A DNA stretch of 35,800 nt from positions 1 to 35,800 of the forward strand of contig DLAJ01000025.1 of assembly GCA_002493905.1 (NCBI GenBank). The letters are read 5' to 3'. Origin of the DNA: Lachnospiraceae bacterium UBA7050 (lineage in GTDB: Bacteria; Bacillota; Clostridia; Lachnospirales; Lachnospiraceae). Shown here in pieces: positions 22,898 to 30,858 of this stretch; within the stretch, counting starts at the first letter, position 1; every line of letters starts with the position of its first letter. The position numbers and the translations under genes are program-made. The notes below the pieces were generated by a model. That model worked only from the letters and a program-made list of their open reading frames with translations. It was not told where the DNA came from and did no database searches.

Positions 22898-23004
22898 TTC
22901 CAAAATTTATTCATTTTTATTTATTTTTGTTTGATTTTTGGTTGAACTTATTCATTTTTATGCGTTTCCTGCCGCCTGTTTGTTCATTTTTATCTGTATG
23001 CCCT

Positions 23005-23727
23005 TCACCACCCGGAAACGTTATGCGCGGCTCGGTTCTCTCTCATCCATGCAAAATACTCTTCGTCACAGCTCTCGAACGTCCCGTCGTCCCTCATGCG
23101 CGCATACCACTCACGATAGATTCCGGAAAGCAGCTCCTGATACGGTTTCCAGTCCGCGCACATCTGCTCTGCGGTATAATGCTGCACGCATCGTCTGTCC
23201 GGACTGCTTTTTAACATTTGACCTCCTCTCGGACGGTCTTCCTGCGAAAACATGCAGCCGCCTTTACCGAGCGCAACGCACTCCCCCATCGCCTCAACGC
23301 CGATAAACGTATAACATTTATGGCGCATTCTGATATAAAAACAAATCCCCTGAGGCATCGAAACATACTCGATCGCGTAGAGCCCTTTCTTCTGATCCTG
23401 TAAAAGTGCAAGAAGCGTCCCGCGGTCAGGCACGACGTCCGGCTGCCTTTGTTCCTGCGGCAGTGCGGCGGGTCCTGCCGGGACAGCGACAATGTCCGCT
23501 GGGGCTGACACAGCGGCAGCAGGCACAGTGGCAGCAGGTATTGCAGCAGAAAGCACACGCATGAGGTCGTCCGGCGCGAGCACGCAGCCGTGCTCCCTAC
23601 AGCAGCGCCCGCCGCATGCGGCGCACTCCGCTCCGGGCAGATAACCACAGCACGCTTCCTCATCCACAGGAGCATCCGCGCGCTCCTCTTCCCTTTTGTT
23701 TTTTATCTCTGAAGGTCCCATTTTCAT
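23005..23727 (-). CDS. Cysteine-rich protein of unknown function
   Basis: 240 residues from ATG 23727 behind CGGAGC. An N-terminal cysteine cluster has Cys at 26, 27, 35, 38, 42, 43 and 48 (CC-x7-C-x2-C-x3-CC-x4-C). An Ala/Pro/Val-rich linker (about 60-92) follows, then a globular domain with more cysteines, including GKGGCMFSQEDRPRGGQML and later RRCVQHYTAEQMCADWKPYQ. The arrangement suggests metal binding and recalls YkgJ-like cysteine clusters, but I cannot assign the family. It lies 51 bases after the MATE gene and ends 138 bases before the opp promoter. No signal peptide or membrane helix is seen. Confidence 0.55.
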   Translation of the reverse strand: MKMGPSEIKNKREEERADAPVDEEACCGYLPGAECAACGGRCCREHGCVLAPDDLMRVLSAAIPAATVPAAAVSAPADIVAVPAGPAALPQEQRQPDVVPDRGTLLALLQDQKKGLYAIEYVSMPQGICFYIRMRHKCYTFIGVEAMGECVALGKGGCMFSQEDRPRGGQMLKSSPDRRCVQHYTAEQMCADWKPYQELLSGIYREWYARMRDDGTFESCDEEYFAWMRENRAAHNVSGW

Positions 23728-23778
23728 GCTCCGTTCTCAGACTCATGTATCCACGACAATTCCATGCACTTTTCCCTT

Positions 23779-25185
23779 TTACGCTGTCGGCGTAAGCACC
23801 TGATGCTTCAGCCACCGCCCGCTCACAAAGCGCCAGCCGAACAGTACGCTTCTGATCGTCCAGTCCGCAAACATGCCGATCCATACCGCCATCGGTCCGA
23901 ACCCCCATACCCGCACCAGATAAATGCAGAGCGCCACACGGCACAGCCACATGGTCGCACTGGACGCCAGCATCGAAAAGCGCACGTCTCCCGCCGCGCG
24001 CATGCCGTACCCCGGAATAAAGGACAGCACCCACACAAGCGGTTTGACGATTGTGATCGCGATCATCATTTCCATGCACAGTTCCGCGCTCTGCGCCTCC
24101 ATACCGCCTAGAAAAATGACCGGCTTTGTAAGCAGAAGCGTCAGCACGCAGCTTGCCGCCAGAATGATCTCAGCATAGACCGTCAGCTTCACGATATAAT
24201 ATTTTGCCTCCTCAATTCTTCCGGCACCAATACACTGCCCGACGACCGTCATCAGCCCGATGCCTACACCGATTGCGCCGATCCCGTTCAGCATTTCCAA
24301 AATGATCGTCATCGCCTGCGCAGCAATAGCCGCCGTTCCCATCGTGGAAACCGTAGACTGGATCGCAAGCTTTCCGAACTGAAACATGCCGTTTTCAATA
24401 CCGGACGGAATCCCGACCGCCAAAACCATGCCGATCATACGGAAATCGGGACGGATGCGCAGATAGTCCCGGAACATGATATCCTGTCCCGGTTTTCTGA
24501 GCGCAGTCAAAATCACGAGCGTGCAGACAACTCTCGAAAGCAGCGTTGAAAGCGCCGCACCTGCCACGCCCATATGAAGTCCGAAAATAAAAACCGCATT
24601 CCCCGCCACGTTTCCGATATTGGAAATGACCGACACTGCCATCGGAAACCGTGAGTTGCCTGCCGCGCGGTATAAGGAGGAACCGGTGCTAAACAGAGCC
24701 ATGAACGGGTAAGACAGCGCTGTCAATAAAAAATAGATCAGGCAGTCTGACATGACTTCCTCATCCACCCTGCCGAATACCAGCGTGAGCAGCGGTCTGC
24801 GGAGCAGGACGCAGAGCACAGTCAGCCCCACGGAAATGACCGTCACCGTCAAAAACACCTGCGACGCCGCACGGTTGCAGCCCTCTTTATCTTTTTTCCC
24901 TAAATACTGTGCACAGATGATGGTCGCCCCTGCCGCCAGCGCCGAGAACACCTGAATGACAAGGTTATTGACGGAATCCACAAGGGAAACTGCTGAGATC
25001 GCCGCACTTCCGACGTTGCTCACCATCATCGTGTCCACCATGCCCATCAGGGAATTTAAGAGCTGTTCAACGATCACGGGAATGAGCAGCGCAAACAGGG
25101 CACGCCGCCCGTACATCAGATGTTCCATGTCGATCTGCGATTTATCATAAAGCAGGAAACGCCTCTTTTTTTCCGCTCTCATCAT
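23779..25185 (-). CDS. MATE family multidrug/cation exporter
   Basis: 468 residues from ATG 25185, preceded by GGAAAGGAAGCGG; an in-frame extension to 25335 would overlap sigH and has no support. About 12 hydrophobic helices. The first (FALLIPVIVEQLLNSLMGMV) is followed by DTMMVSNVGSAAISAVSLVD, the hallmark MATE segment, and the second half repeats the pattern (AVGIPSGIENGMFQFGKLAI, then GTAAIAAQAMTII). MATE proteins export drugs or metabolites in exchange for Na+ or H+. Substrate cannot be told from sequence. It lies 52 bases after sigH without a strong terminator between, so partial co-transcription is possible. Confidence 0.9.
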   Translation of the reverse strand: MMRAEKKRRFLLYDKSQIDMEHLMYGRRALFALLIPVIVEQLLNSLMGMVDTMMVSNVGSAAISAVSLVDSVNNLVIQVFSALAAGATIICAQYLGKKDKEGCNRAASQVFLTVTVISVGLTVLCVLLRRPLLTLVFGRVDEEVMSDCLIYFLLTALSYPFMALFSTGSSLYRAAGNSRFPMAVSVISNIGNVAGNAVFIFGLHMGVAGAALSTLLSRVVCTLVILTALRKPGQDIMFRDYLRIRPDFRMIGMVLAVGIPSGIENGMFQFGKLAIQSTVSTMGTAAIAAQAMTIILEMLNGIGAIGVGIGLMTVVGQCIGAGRIEEAKYYIVKLTVYAEIILAASCVLTLLLTKPVIFLGGMEAQSAELCMEMMIAITIVKPLVWVLSFIPGYGMRAAGDVRFSMLASSATMWLCRVALCIYLVRVWGFGPMAVWIGMFADWTIRSVLFGWRFVSGRWLKHQVLTPTA

Positions 25186-25237
25186 CCGCTTCCTTTCCGC
25201 AGTTTCAGAATAAAAATTTTGAAATGTTTTTTGCGCG

Positions 25238-25867
25238 TTATTCCTTCTTTGCAAATTTCCGCAGTTTTCCACGGATGCGCTGAAGCGCGTTATCCGTCGC
25301 TTTTTCGGTTCTTCCGAGAATCCGCGCAATTTCAATATAGCCCATGCCGGTCAGGCAGAGTTCCATCACCTGGCGTTCAAACGGGGAAAGCGTGGTCTCG
25401 ATCTCCTGTTCCAGCCGTTTTGCATCCTCACTCTCGATCATCATCTCTTCAGGGTTTCTCCCCTCATAGCTTTCGGATGCAAGCTGTTCCGACAACCGGC
25501 TGACCGCCTCCTCGCCGCCGCTTTCATACGCGTCCGCATACAGGGAAGTATAATAATTGAGCGGAGAATGCTTTTTTCTGCCGGATGCCTGCACCGCTGT
25601 ATACATCTGTCTTGTGATGCAGAGCTGCGCAAACGTATGAAATCCCGCGTCGCGTCCGCTGTCATAATCGCGCACCGCCTTATATAACCCGATCATTCCC
25701 TCCTGAATCAGATCGTCATTATCCGCACCGAGGATAAACATCGTCTTTGCTTTACTGCGGACAAGATTTTTATATTTTTCCATCAGATAATCGGTGATGT
25801 CGGTCTCGCCGTCCCGCAGGCGGTCGATCAGCTCCTCATCCGTATAACCCGCATAATCCGCTTTCAT
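25238..25867 (-). CDS. sigH: RNA polymerase sigma-H factor
   Basis: 209 residues from ATG 25867 behind AAAGGAGCATCC. It follows Bacillus subtilis SigH through most of its length: YLMEKYKNLVRSKAKTMFI, then GADNDDLIQEGMIGLYKAVR in region 2, FAQLCITRQMYTAVQASGRK, and region 4 ending in DNALQRIRGKLRKF. SigH drives transition-state and early sporulation genes. It occupies the syntenic place after rlmB, but the yacP/rae1 gene that sits between them in Bacillus is absent. A small inverted repeat (GCTTTT-x5-AAAAGC, 25891-25907) lies in the 70-base leader just upstream of the ribosome binding site. Confidence 0.92.
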   Translation of the reverse strand: MKADYAGYTDEELIDRLRDGETDITDYLMEKYKNLVRSKAKTMFILGADNDDLIQEGMIGLYKAVRDYDSGRDAGFHTFAQLCITRQMYTAVQASGRKKHSPLNYYTSLYADAYESGGEEAVSRLSEQLASESYEGRNPEEMMIESEDAKRLEQEIETTLSPFERQVMELCLTGMGYIEIARILGRTEKATDNALQRIRGKLRKFAKKE

Positions 25868-25937
25868 GGATGCTCCTTTCCCGGTATTGTGCTTTTCGTC
25901 GAAAAGCGAAACGCCCAAACAAGGTTTTGTAATCGTC

Positions 25938-26684
25938 CTATGACGCGCCAAGCCTTTGTCTTACAATTTCATAGGCGAGCACGCCTGCGGCGACCGAAGC
26001 GTTCAGCGAATCGATATCGCCTTTCATCGGGATGGACGCCGTAAAATCACATTTTTCTTTTACCAGCCTCCCGACGCCCTCGCCCTCGCTGCCGATCACA
26101 AGTCCGATCGGTCCCGTCAGATTCTGCCGGTACATAAGCTCCCCGTCCATATCGGCGCAGACAAACCAAAGTCCTTCTTTTTTTAAGTCCTCGATCGTCT
26201 TTACAAGATTTGTCACGCGCGCGACCGGCGTATAATTGAGCGCCCCCGCCGAAGTGCGCGCGACCACCGCCGTCAGTCCGACTGCACGGTTTTTGGGGAT
26301 GATGACGCCATGCGCGCCCGCAAGGTTTGCCGTGCGGATGATCGCGCCGAGATTGTGCGGGTCTTCAATATTATCCAGCAAAAAAATAAACGGCGGCTCG
26401 CCTTTCGCCTCTGCCTTTTTAAGAATGTCCTCTACCGACGCATATTCATACGCTGCCGCAACCGCGATCACGCCCTGATGCTTTCCGGTTTCGGAGAGCT
26501 GGTCCAGGCGCTCCTTCGTCACATATTTTAGCAGTGTATCGTGTTTTTTTGCCTCGCGTTTAATGGAAAGCACAGGACCATCCTGACAGCCGTCCAGCAC
26601 ATAGAGCTTGTCAATTGTCTTTCCCGCACGGAATGCCTCCAGCACGGCGTTTCTCCCCTCAATCGTAAATTCCGAGTAACTCAT
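25938..26684 (-). CDS. rlmB: 23S rRNA 2'-O-methyltransferase RlmB (SpoU/TrmH family)
   Basis: 248 residues. RlmB methylates the 2'-OH of a conserved guanosine in 23S rRNA. The N-terminal substrate-binding domain (residues 1-75) begins with FTIEGRNAVLEAF. The SPOUT domain has motif 1 NIEDPHNLGAIIRTA (105-119), motif 2 GSEGEGV (198-204) and motif 3 SIPMKGDIDSLNASVA (217-232), with the expected Asn, Arg, Glu and Ser-Leu-Asn residues. AGGGAGCGGGAA precedes ATG 26684. It lies 91 bases after mrnC in the conserved cluster. A tRNA Gm18 methyltransferase of the same family is less likely given length and synteny. Confidence 0.92.
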   Translation of the reverse strand: MSYSEFTIEGRNAVLEAFRAGKTIDKLYVLDGCQDGPVLSIKREAKKHDTLLKYVTKERLDQLSETGKHQGVIAVAAAYEYASVEDILKKAEAKGEPPFIFLLDNIEDPHNLGAIIRTANLAGAHGVIIPKNRAVGLTAVVARTSAGALNYTPVARVTNLVKTIEDLKKEGLWFVCADMDGELMYRQNLTGPIGLVIGSEGEGVGRLVKEKCDFTASIPMKGDIDSLNASVAAGVLAYEIVRQRLGAS

Positions 26685-26775
26685 TTCCCGCTCCCTTCAT
26701 CCCATGACTCCTAGGCGTTTCGCAATTGCCTGCATGACTTCTTTCCAGCCATTGCAGAACGCTCTTATCAACTTA

Positions 26776-27255
26776 TTAACAGCGTTCTCCTGCGTTCTTT
26801 TCAGACTCTTTCAAAGCATCCGACTGCCCGGTCAGCTCCATGCCGAGCCGGATCAGTTCGATCAGACGTGCCATCTCTCCTGTCATAAACAGATAACCGC
26901 AGAGCGCTTCTAAGCCGGTCGCTTTATGATAATCGGCGAGCGTCGCGTTTTTCGCAGTGTTTGCCGGTTTCGCATTCTTACCCCGGCGGTAGATTTCCTG
27001 TTCCTTCGGCGTCAGGAATTTCTGGAGCAGCTCCGCCATGCGCGCCTGGGTTCCCGCCTTGACGATCCTGCTTTTTTCATTGTGCAGAAGATGCGCCGGA
27101 CGGTTGCCCCGTCCGACTACATAAGCGCGCACGATCAGATCGAACACGCCGTCGCCGATAAACGCAAACGTCAGCGGCGAATACGTACGCACGTCCACAT
27201 TCTTCTCGCCAAACTGATTTTTAATATAGTCATACAGCGCTAGGCTCTCTTCCAT
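26776..27255 (-). CDS. mrnC: Mini-ribonuclease 3
   Basis: 159 residues. Mini-III is an RNase III catalytic domain without a double-stranded RNA-binding domain and matures 23S rRNA. The signature LTFAFIGDGVFDLIVRAYV (Asp35) and the second acidic motif ADYHKATGLEALCGYLFM (Glu116) are present, as is NRPAHLLHNEKSRIVKAGTQ. It overlaps the end of cysS by 16 bases, giving translational coupling, with GAGGGCGTAAA before ATG 27255. The C-terminal tail of about 15 residues is charged and variable. Confidence 0.92.
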   Translation of the reverse strand: MEESLALYDYIKNQFGEKNVDVRTYSPLTFAFIGDGVFDLIVRAYVVGRGNRPAHLLHNEKSRIVKAGTQARMAELLQKFLTPKEQEIYRRGKNAKPANTAKNATLADYHKATGLEALCGYLFMTGEMARLIELIRLGMELTGQSDALKESEKNAGERC

Positions 27256-28652
27256 TTTACGCCCTCGCGGGTATCCTCTAATACGATGCCCTTTTCCAAT
27301 AACGCATTTCTGATCTCATCGGCACGCGCAAAATTTTTCTCTTTCCGTGCCGTCTGCCGCTCCGCAATCAGGCGCTCGATCTCTTCGTCAAGCATCTCTT
27401 CTTTTTTGTCCACGATCAGTCCCAATACGTCTGTCAGCTGATACAACAGATCATAAAGCGCTTTCAGAAATTCTCCGGAGCTGCCGCCGTCCACATGGGA
27501 ATTGATATATTTGACAAGCTCAAACACAACCGAGATTGCATCCGCCGTGTTAAAATCGTCGTCCATCGCCTCCTCAAAGCGCGTCCGATACTGCTGTGCG
27601 CCCTGCAGATATTCGCGTTCCTCCGATGACGCGCCGTTCTGCGTGGATGCATGTTCCATCAGATAGGTCAGATTATGCGCACAGGTCACGATGCGCTCCA
27701 AACCGTTCTTTGCCGCTTCCATCAGCTCAGCACTGAAGTTTAAGGGCGTGCGGTACTGTGCCGAAAGCATGAAATAGCGGAGCACCTGCAGATCGTATTT
27801 CTCCGAAATATCGCGCACCGTAAAGAAATTTCCCGCCGATTTACTCATTTTTTTATTGTCGATATTAAGAAAAGCATTATGCATCCAGTATCTTGCGAAC
27901 GTCTTTCCGTTTGCCGCCTCGCTCTGCGCGATCTCGTTTTCATGGTGCGGAAAGATCAGGTCCTCGCCGCCCGCGTGAATGTCGATCTCATCGCCCAGAT
28001 AACGCTTGCTCATGACGGAGCATTCGATATGCCAGCCCGGCCTGCCGTCGCACCACGGAGACCTCCAGTACGGTTCGTTCTCCTTTTTCGGTTTCCAGAG
28101 AACAAAGTCAAGCGGGTCCTCTTTCTGCTCCTCGCCGGAGACTAGCAGCGCGCGCATGCCGCTCTGTAAGTCATCCAGATTTTTATGGGAAAGCTTCCCA
28201 TATTCCTGAAAGCTTCTCGTGCGGAAATAGACGGTCCCATCCGCCGCCGCATAAGCGTGTCCCTTTTCGATCAGCGTATTGATCATGGCGATCATGCCGT
28301 CAATCTCGTTTGTCGCCTGCGGATGCGTCGTCGCAGGCTTCACGTTCATTCCCTGCATGTCCTTTCTGCACTCCGCAATATAGCGCTCGGAAATGATGCC
28401 TGCCTCCACGCCCTCCTCGTTTGCCCTCTTAATGATCTTGTCATCGACATCCGTAAAATTGGATACAAAGTTAACCTCATAACCTTTATACTCAAAATAT
28501 CTGCGCACGGTATCGAACACGATCATCGGGCGTGCATTGCCGATATGAATCAGGTTGTATACGGTCGGACCGCAGACGTACATTTTGACTTTACCCGGCT
28601 CTAACGGCACAAATTCTTCTTTTCGTTTTGAAAGCGTGTTATAAATTTTCAT
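27240..28652 (-). CDS. cysS: Cysteinyl-tRNA synthetase
   Basis: 470 residues from ATG 28652, preceded by GGAAAGGAAGAACTATA; the frame extends upstream into cysE spacer without a start signal. Class I synthetase: KMYVCGPTVYNLIHIGNARP carries the HIGH-type motif (HIGN, 36-39) and Cys27. Zinc ligands Cys211, His236 and Glu240 are in WHIECSVMS and FPHHENEIAQ, and KMSKS is at 268-272. It charges tRNA-Cys. It is directly downstream of cysE and shares the T-box leader, so expression should rise when charged tRNA-Cys falls. Confidence 0.95.
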   Translation of the reverse strand: MKIYNTLSKRKEEFVPLEPGKVKMYVCGPTVYNLIHIGNARPMIVFDTVRRYFEYKGYEVNFVSNFTDVDDKIIKRANEEGVEAGIISERYIAECRKDMQGMNVKPATTHPQATNEIDGMIAMINTLIEKGHAYAAADGTVYFRTRSFQEYGKLSHKNLDDLQSGMRALLVSGEEQKEDPLDFVLWKPKKENEPYWRSPWCDGRPGWHIECSVMSKRYLGDEIDIHAGGEDLIFPHHENEIAQSEAANGKTFARYWMHNAFLNIDNKKMSKSAGNFFTVRDISEKYDLQVLRYFMLSAQYRTPLNFSAELMEAAKNGLERIVTCAHNLTYLMEHASTQNGASSEEREYLQGAQQYRTRFEEAMDDDFNTADAISVVFELVKYINSHVDGGSSGEFLKALYDLLYQLTDVLGLIVDKKEEMLDEEIERLIAERQTARKEKNFARADEIRNALLEKGIVLEDTREGVKWKRA

Positions 28653-28680
28653 TATAGTTCTTCCTTTCCTATCCTTCCAG

Positions 28681-29352
28681 CTATTCTTCCAACTGTTCTT
28701 CCAGCTTTTTTTCGAGCCGTGCAAGGCGTTCTGCAAGCTGGCTGTTCTCTTTTTTCAAATATAAAATATCCTCCGAAACCGGGTCGGGCAGATGTATCTG
28801 ATCCATATCCTCCCGCGGCAGCGCCTGATTGTCCCGCCGGACGACGCGCCCCGGAACGCCGACCACCGTTGAATTGGGCGGCACCTCTTTTAGCACGACG
28901 CTTCCCGCGCCGATCTTGCTGCCCGCGCCGACCGTGAACGAGCCGAGCACTTTCGCACCCGCGCTGATCATCACATTATCTCCGATCGTCGGATGACGCT
29001 TGCCCTGTTCTTTTCCGGTTCCGCCGAGCGTAACGCCCTGATACAGCGTAACATTATTTCCGATTTGAGCCGTTTCGCCAATGATGACGCCGTTGCCGTG
29101 GTCGATAAAAAATCCCTCCCCGATCACAGCGCCCGGATGGATTTCTATGCCCGTCTTTCTCGCGCCGCGCTGGCTTAAGTAACGCGCCCAAAAATAGTGC
29201 CCTTTCTGGTACAGTTTATGCGCAAGCCGGTAATGCAGCATGACCTTAAAGCTCGGATAAAGAAACACTTCCATATTAGAATGGATGGCCGGATCTCTTT
29301 CCCGGATGACTTTAATCTCTGTTTTGATTTTTTTGACGATTCCCATGATCAT
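28681..29352 (-). CDS. cysE: Serine O-acetyltransferase
   Basis: 223 residues if started at ATG 29352, which has AAAAAAGG seven bases upstream; an ATG at 29388 would add 12 residues but lacks a site, and 29346 is also possible. CysE makes O-acetylserine from serine and acetyl-CoA, the first step of cysteine synthesis. The N-terminal helical part is short, as in Bacillus. The left-handed hexapeptide helix contains HPGAVIGEGFFIDHGNGVII, then GVTLGGTGKEQGKRHPTIGD, with the catalytic His-Gly and the acetyl-CoA loop. The C-terminus is a predicted coiled coil (ENSQLAERLARLEKKLEEQL). It is first in the T-box-controlled operon with cysS. Confidence 0.93.
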   Translation of the reverse strand: MIMGIVKKIKTEIKVIRERDPAIHSNMEVFLYPSFKVMLHYRLAHKLYQKGHYFWARYLSQRGARKTGIEIHPGAVIGEGFFIDHGNGVIIGETAQIGNNVTLYQGVTLGGTGKEQGKRHPTIGDNVMISAGAKVLGSFTVGAGSKIGAGSVVLKEVPPNSTVVGVPGRVVRRDNQALPREDMDQIHLPDPVSEDILYLKKENSQLAERLARLEKKLEEQLEE

Positions 29353-29402
29353 AACCATGCCTTTTTTCAGACTGTCCCGCCATGTCATTGATTGGCGCGA
29401 AC

Positions 29403-29843
29403 CGCTTCAAAATTAAAAAACTCCGCCTCTCTGAGCAGCAGGAAGCATAATAGGCTCCCTGTTGTCAGGAATAGAGACGAAGTATTTCCGCGGTTCCACT
29501 CTATGTAAGGGCACTGTATGCACCCTTCCCTTGATACGAATAACGACGTAACCCGTATGAAGCTACTCTAAACGCGTTCCATCTGTCTGCACCGCTTTCT
29601 AAATAGAATGTCCGTTTTCACTTCATCAACTCCCGGATGCACTTCGGCTCTGTCCGTGCAAGGAATGCTTCCAGCCGATGGCATTCCCTCTCTGCTGCCG
29701 TGACATGCTTCGCAGTTTCGTTTCCGTCCTGCTGCCGCATAAAAAGCGTACTCTATCCGTTCCCAGTCTTTTTCTTTTTGCTCACAGAAAACTTCTAAAT
29801 AAATAAAATCCTGTGAAAATTCTTTGATAGATAAAATTTTCTT
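29403..29843 (-). promoter_or_regulatory. T-box riboswitch (cysteine specifier) upstream of cysE-cysS
   Basis: On the - strand the leader contains the T-box sequence AGAGTGGAACCGCGG (29502-29488). Downstream is a terminator: ACTTCGTCTCT (29483-29473) pairs with AGAGGCGGAGT (29430-29420) with two G-U pairs, followed by U6. Upstream, stem I shows the AGAGTA element and a distal GGAATGCC/GGCTGGAAGCATTCC hairpin. On its 3' side, GAAGTGCATCC offers TGC (29641-29639), a Cys codon, as specifier. Uncharged tRNA-Cys would pair with the specifier and T-box and block termination. The assignment to Cys also fits the genes downstream. Confidence 0.9.
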
Positions 29844-29849
29844 CTATAT

Positions 29850-29877
29850 AGAATATCAAATACGTAAAAATTGTCAA
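29850..29877 (-). promoter_or_regulatory. Promoter of the T-box/cysE-cysS transcript
   Basis: TTGACA (29877-29872) is followed after 16 bases by TATTCT (29855-29850) on the - strand, immediately upstream of the T-box stem I. Confidence 0.65.
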
Positions 29878-29921
29878 GAGCACTGTTATAAGAATCCATG
29901 GAATCTGAAAAATCTGAAGAA

Positions 29922-29950
29922 ACAGCCGCCGGATTCATCCCGTCTGCTGT
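29922..29950 (-). terminator. Possible terminator after the acetyltransferase gene
   Basis: ACAGC and GCTGT enclose a partly paired GGAT/ATCC inner region, and on the - strand the right arm is followed by a short U-rich stretch (TTTCTTC, then TTTTTC). It lies nine bases after the acetyltransferase stop and before the T-box promoter. The stem is weak. Confidence 0.4.
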
Positions 29951-29958
29951 CAAAAAAG

Positions 29959-30855
29959 TTATACTTCCTCCGGGAAGTATGCTCTTCCACACGAAATCCC
30001 TTCTTCCAGCATCAGAAACATCATGCGGTCCTCATTTTTCTTTTCGATAAATAAGTGCCCCGCTTCCGGTTCCACAATGACTTCCTGCAAATATTCTTCC
30101 TGCTCACAGGCATAGCAGAAATAACCGCAGAGCCGTTTTCCTGCGCCGCGCTTCCATAAAAGATAAAGCGCGCCGTTTTCGCTTGCGAGCTCCCTGCTCA
30201 GCCGGTCAAAATATGCTTCGTCGTGCACGCAGTAAGTGTCATAGCGCCGCGAGAACGTATCTGCGGCATATGACGCAAGCCTCCCGGCATCCGCGTTTGT
30301 ATAAGCAGTCAGGGCAAACTCCGGCGCCATACCGCCTGCCGCCAGACACGTCCGGACCGGCGTTTCCATCAACATTCTTAATTCGGCGCTCCGCTCCCAT
30401 ACCGAAGCCCGTACGCCGTACTTAAAGCCGAACGGCTCATAAATCGCCGGATCCGCAGGCATCAGGAACACAAACGGACATCCCTCGCTCTTTACCTGCA
30501 ATACTGCTTTTTGTAAAAGGAACGCCATACAGCCCCGGTGGCGGTAAGGCGGCGCTGTCGCCACCCCTACAATATAATATGACTTCCGGCGCGTGCCGTG
30601 CAGCATGACTGTGTACGGATTGGCATGCACCATGGACACAATCTGCCCGCTTTCATCCTTAAGCACATGAATCTGCGCATCCTTGATCTTTTCGCGGTAA
30701 TAATAGGTGAGGAACGCCTTCGTGTCCTCCGTAAAAATCTGTTCCCAGAGCGCTCTTGTGCGCTGCCCCGCCGCACCGGAAAGCTTTTCGTAATGCAGTC
30801 CGGCTGGAAGCACTGTTCCTTCCGGCTTCGTCAAATCTGTTTTCTTTCTATTCAT
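29959..30855 (-). CDS. GNAT acetyltransferase, Eis-like
   Basis: 298 residues. The acetyl-CoA motif A reads IVGVATAPPYRHRGCMAFLL (95-114), with the R-x2-R-G loop for pyrophosphate binding. FVFLMPADPAIYEPFGFKYG is the second conserved segment of Eis-type enzymes. Eis proteins have two GNAT folds and a sterol carrier domain in about 400 residues; here the C-terminal part is shorter and the last domain seems reduced or lost. Substrate is unknown; amines or aminoglycosides are typical for the family. It starts four bases after the ispF stop, so the two are co-translated. The Cys residues in YFCYACEQEEYL are not part of a recognised motif. Confidence 0.8.
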   Translation of the reverse strand: MNRKKTDLTKPEGTVLPAGLHYEKLSGAAGQRTRALWEQIFTEDTKAFLTYYYREKIKDAQIHVLKDESGQIVSMVHANPYTVMLHGTRRKSYYIVGVATAPPYRHRGCMAFLLQKAVLQVKSEGCPFVFLMPADPAIYEPFGFKYGVRASVWERSAELRMLMETPVRTCLAAGGMAPEFALTAYTNADAGRLASYAADTFSRRYDTYCVHDEAYFDRLSRELASENGALYLLWKRGAGKRLCGYFCYACEQEEYLQEVIVEPEAGHLFIEKKNEDRMMFLMLEEGISCGRAYFPEEV

Positions 30856-30858
30856 CCT

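Larger units (their letters stand above)
22639..23004 (-). promoter_or_regulatory. opp operon control region
   Basis: This 366-base gap has no gene. It contains the opp promoter (22838-22866), a leader of about 190 bases with short GC-rich inverted repeats, a CodY-like A/T palindrome just upstream of the -35 box, and three copies of TCATTTTTAT (22911, 22952, 22984) further upstream. Confidence 0.6.

Noticed and set aside
27879..28604. Open frames on the + strand opposite cysS
   Set aside because: They are antisense to a complete, motif-verified cysS and have no start signals.
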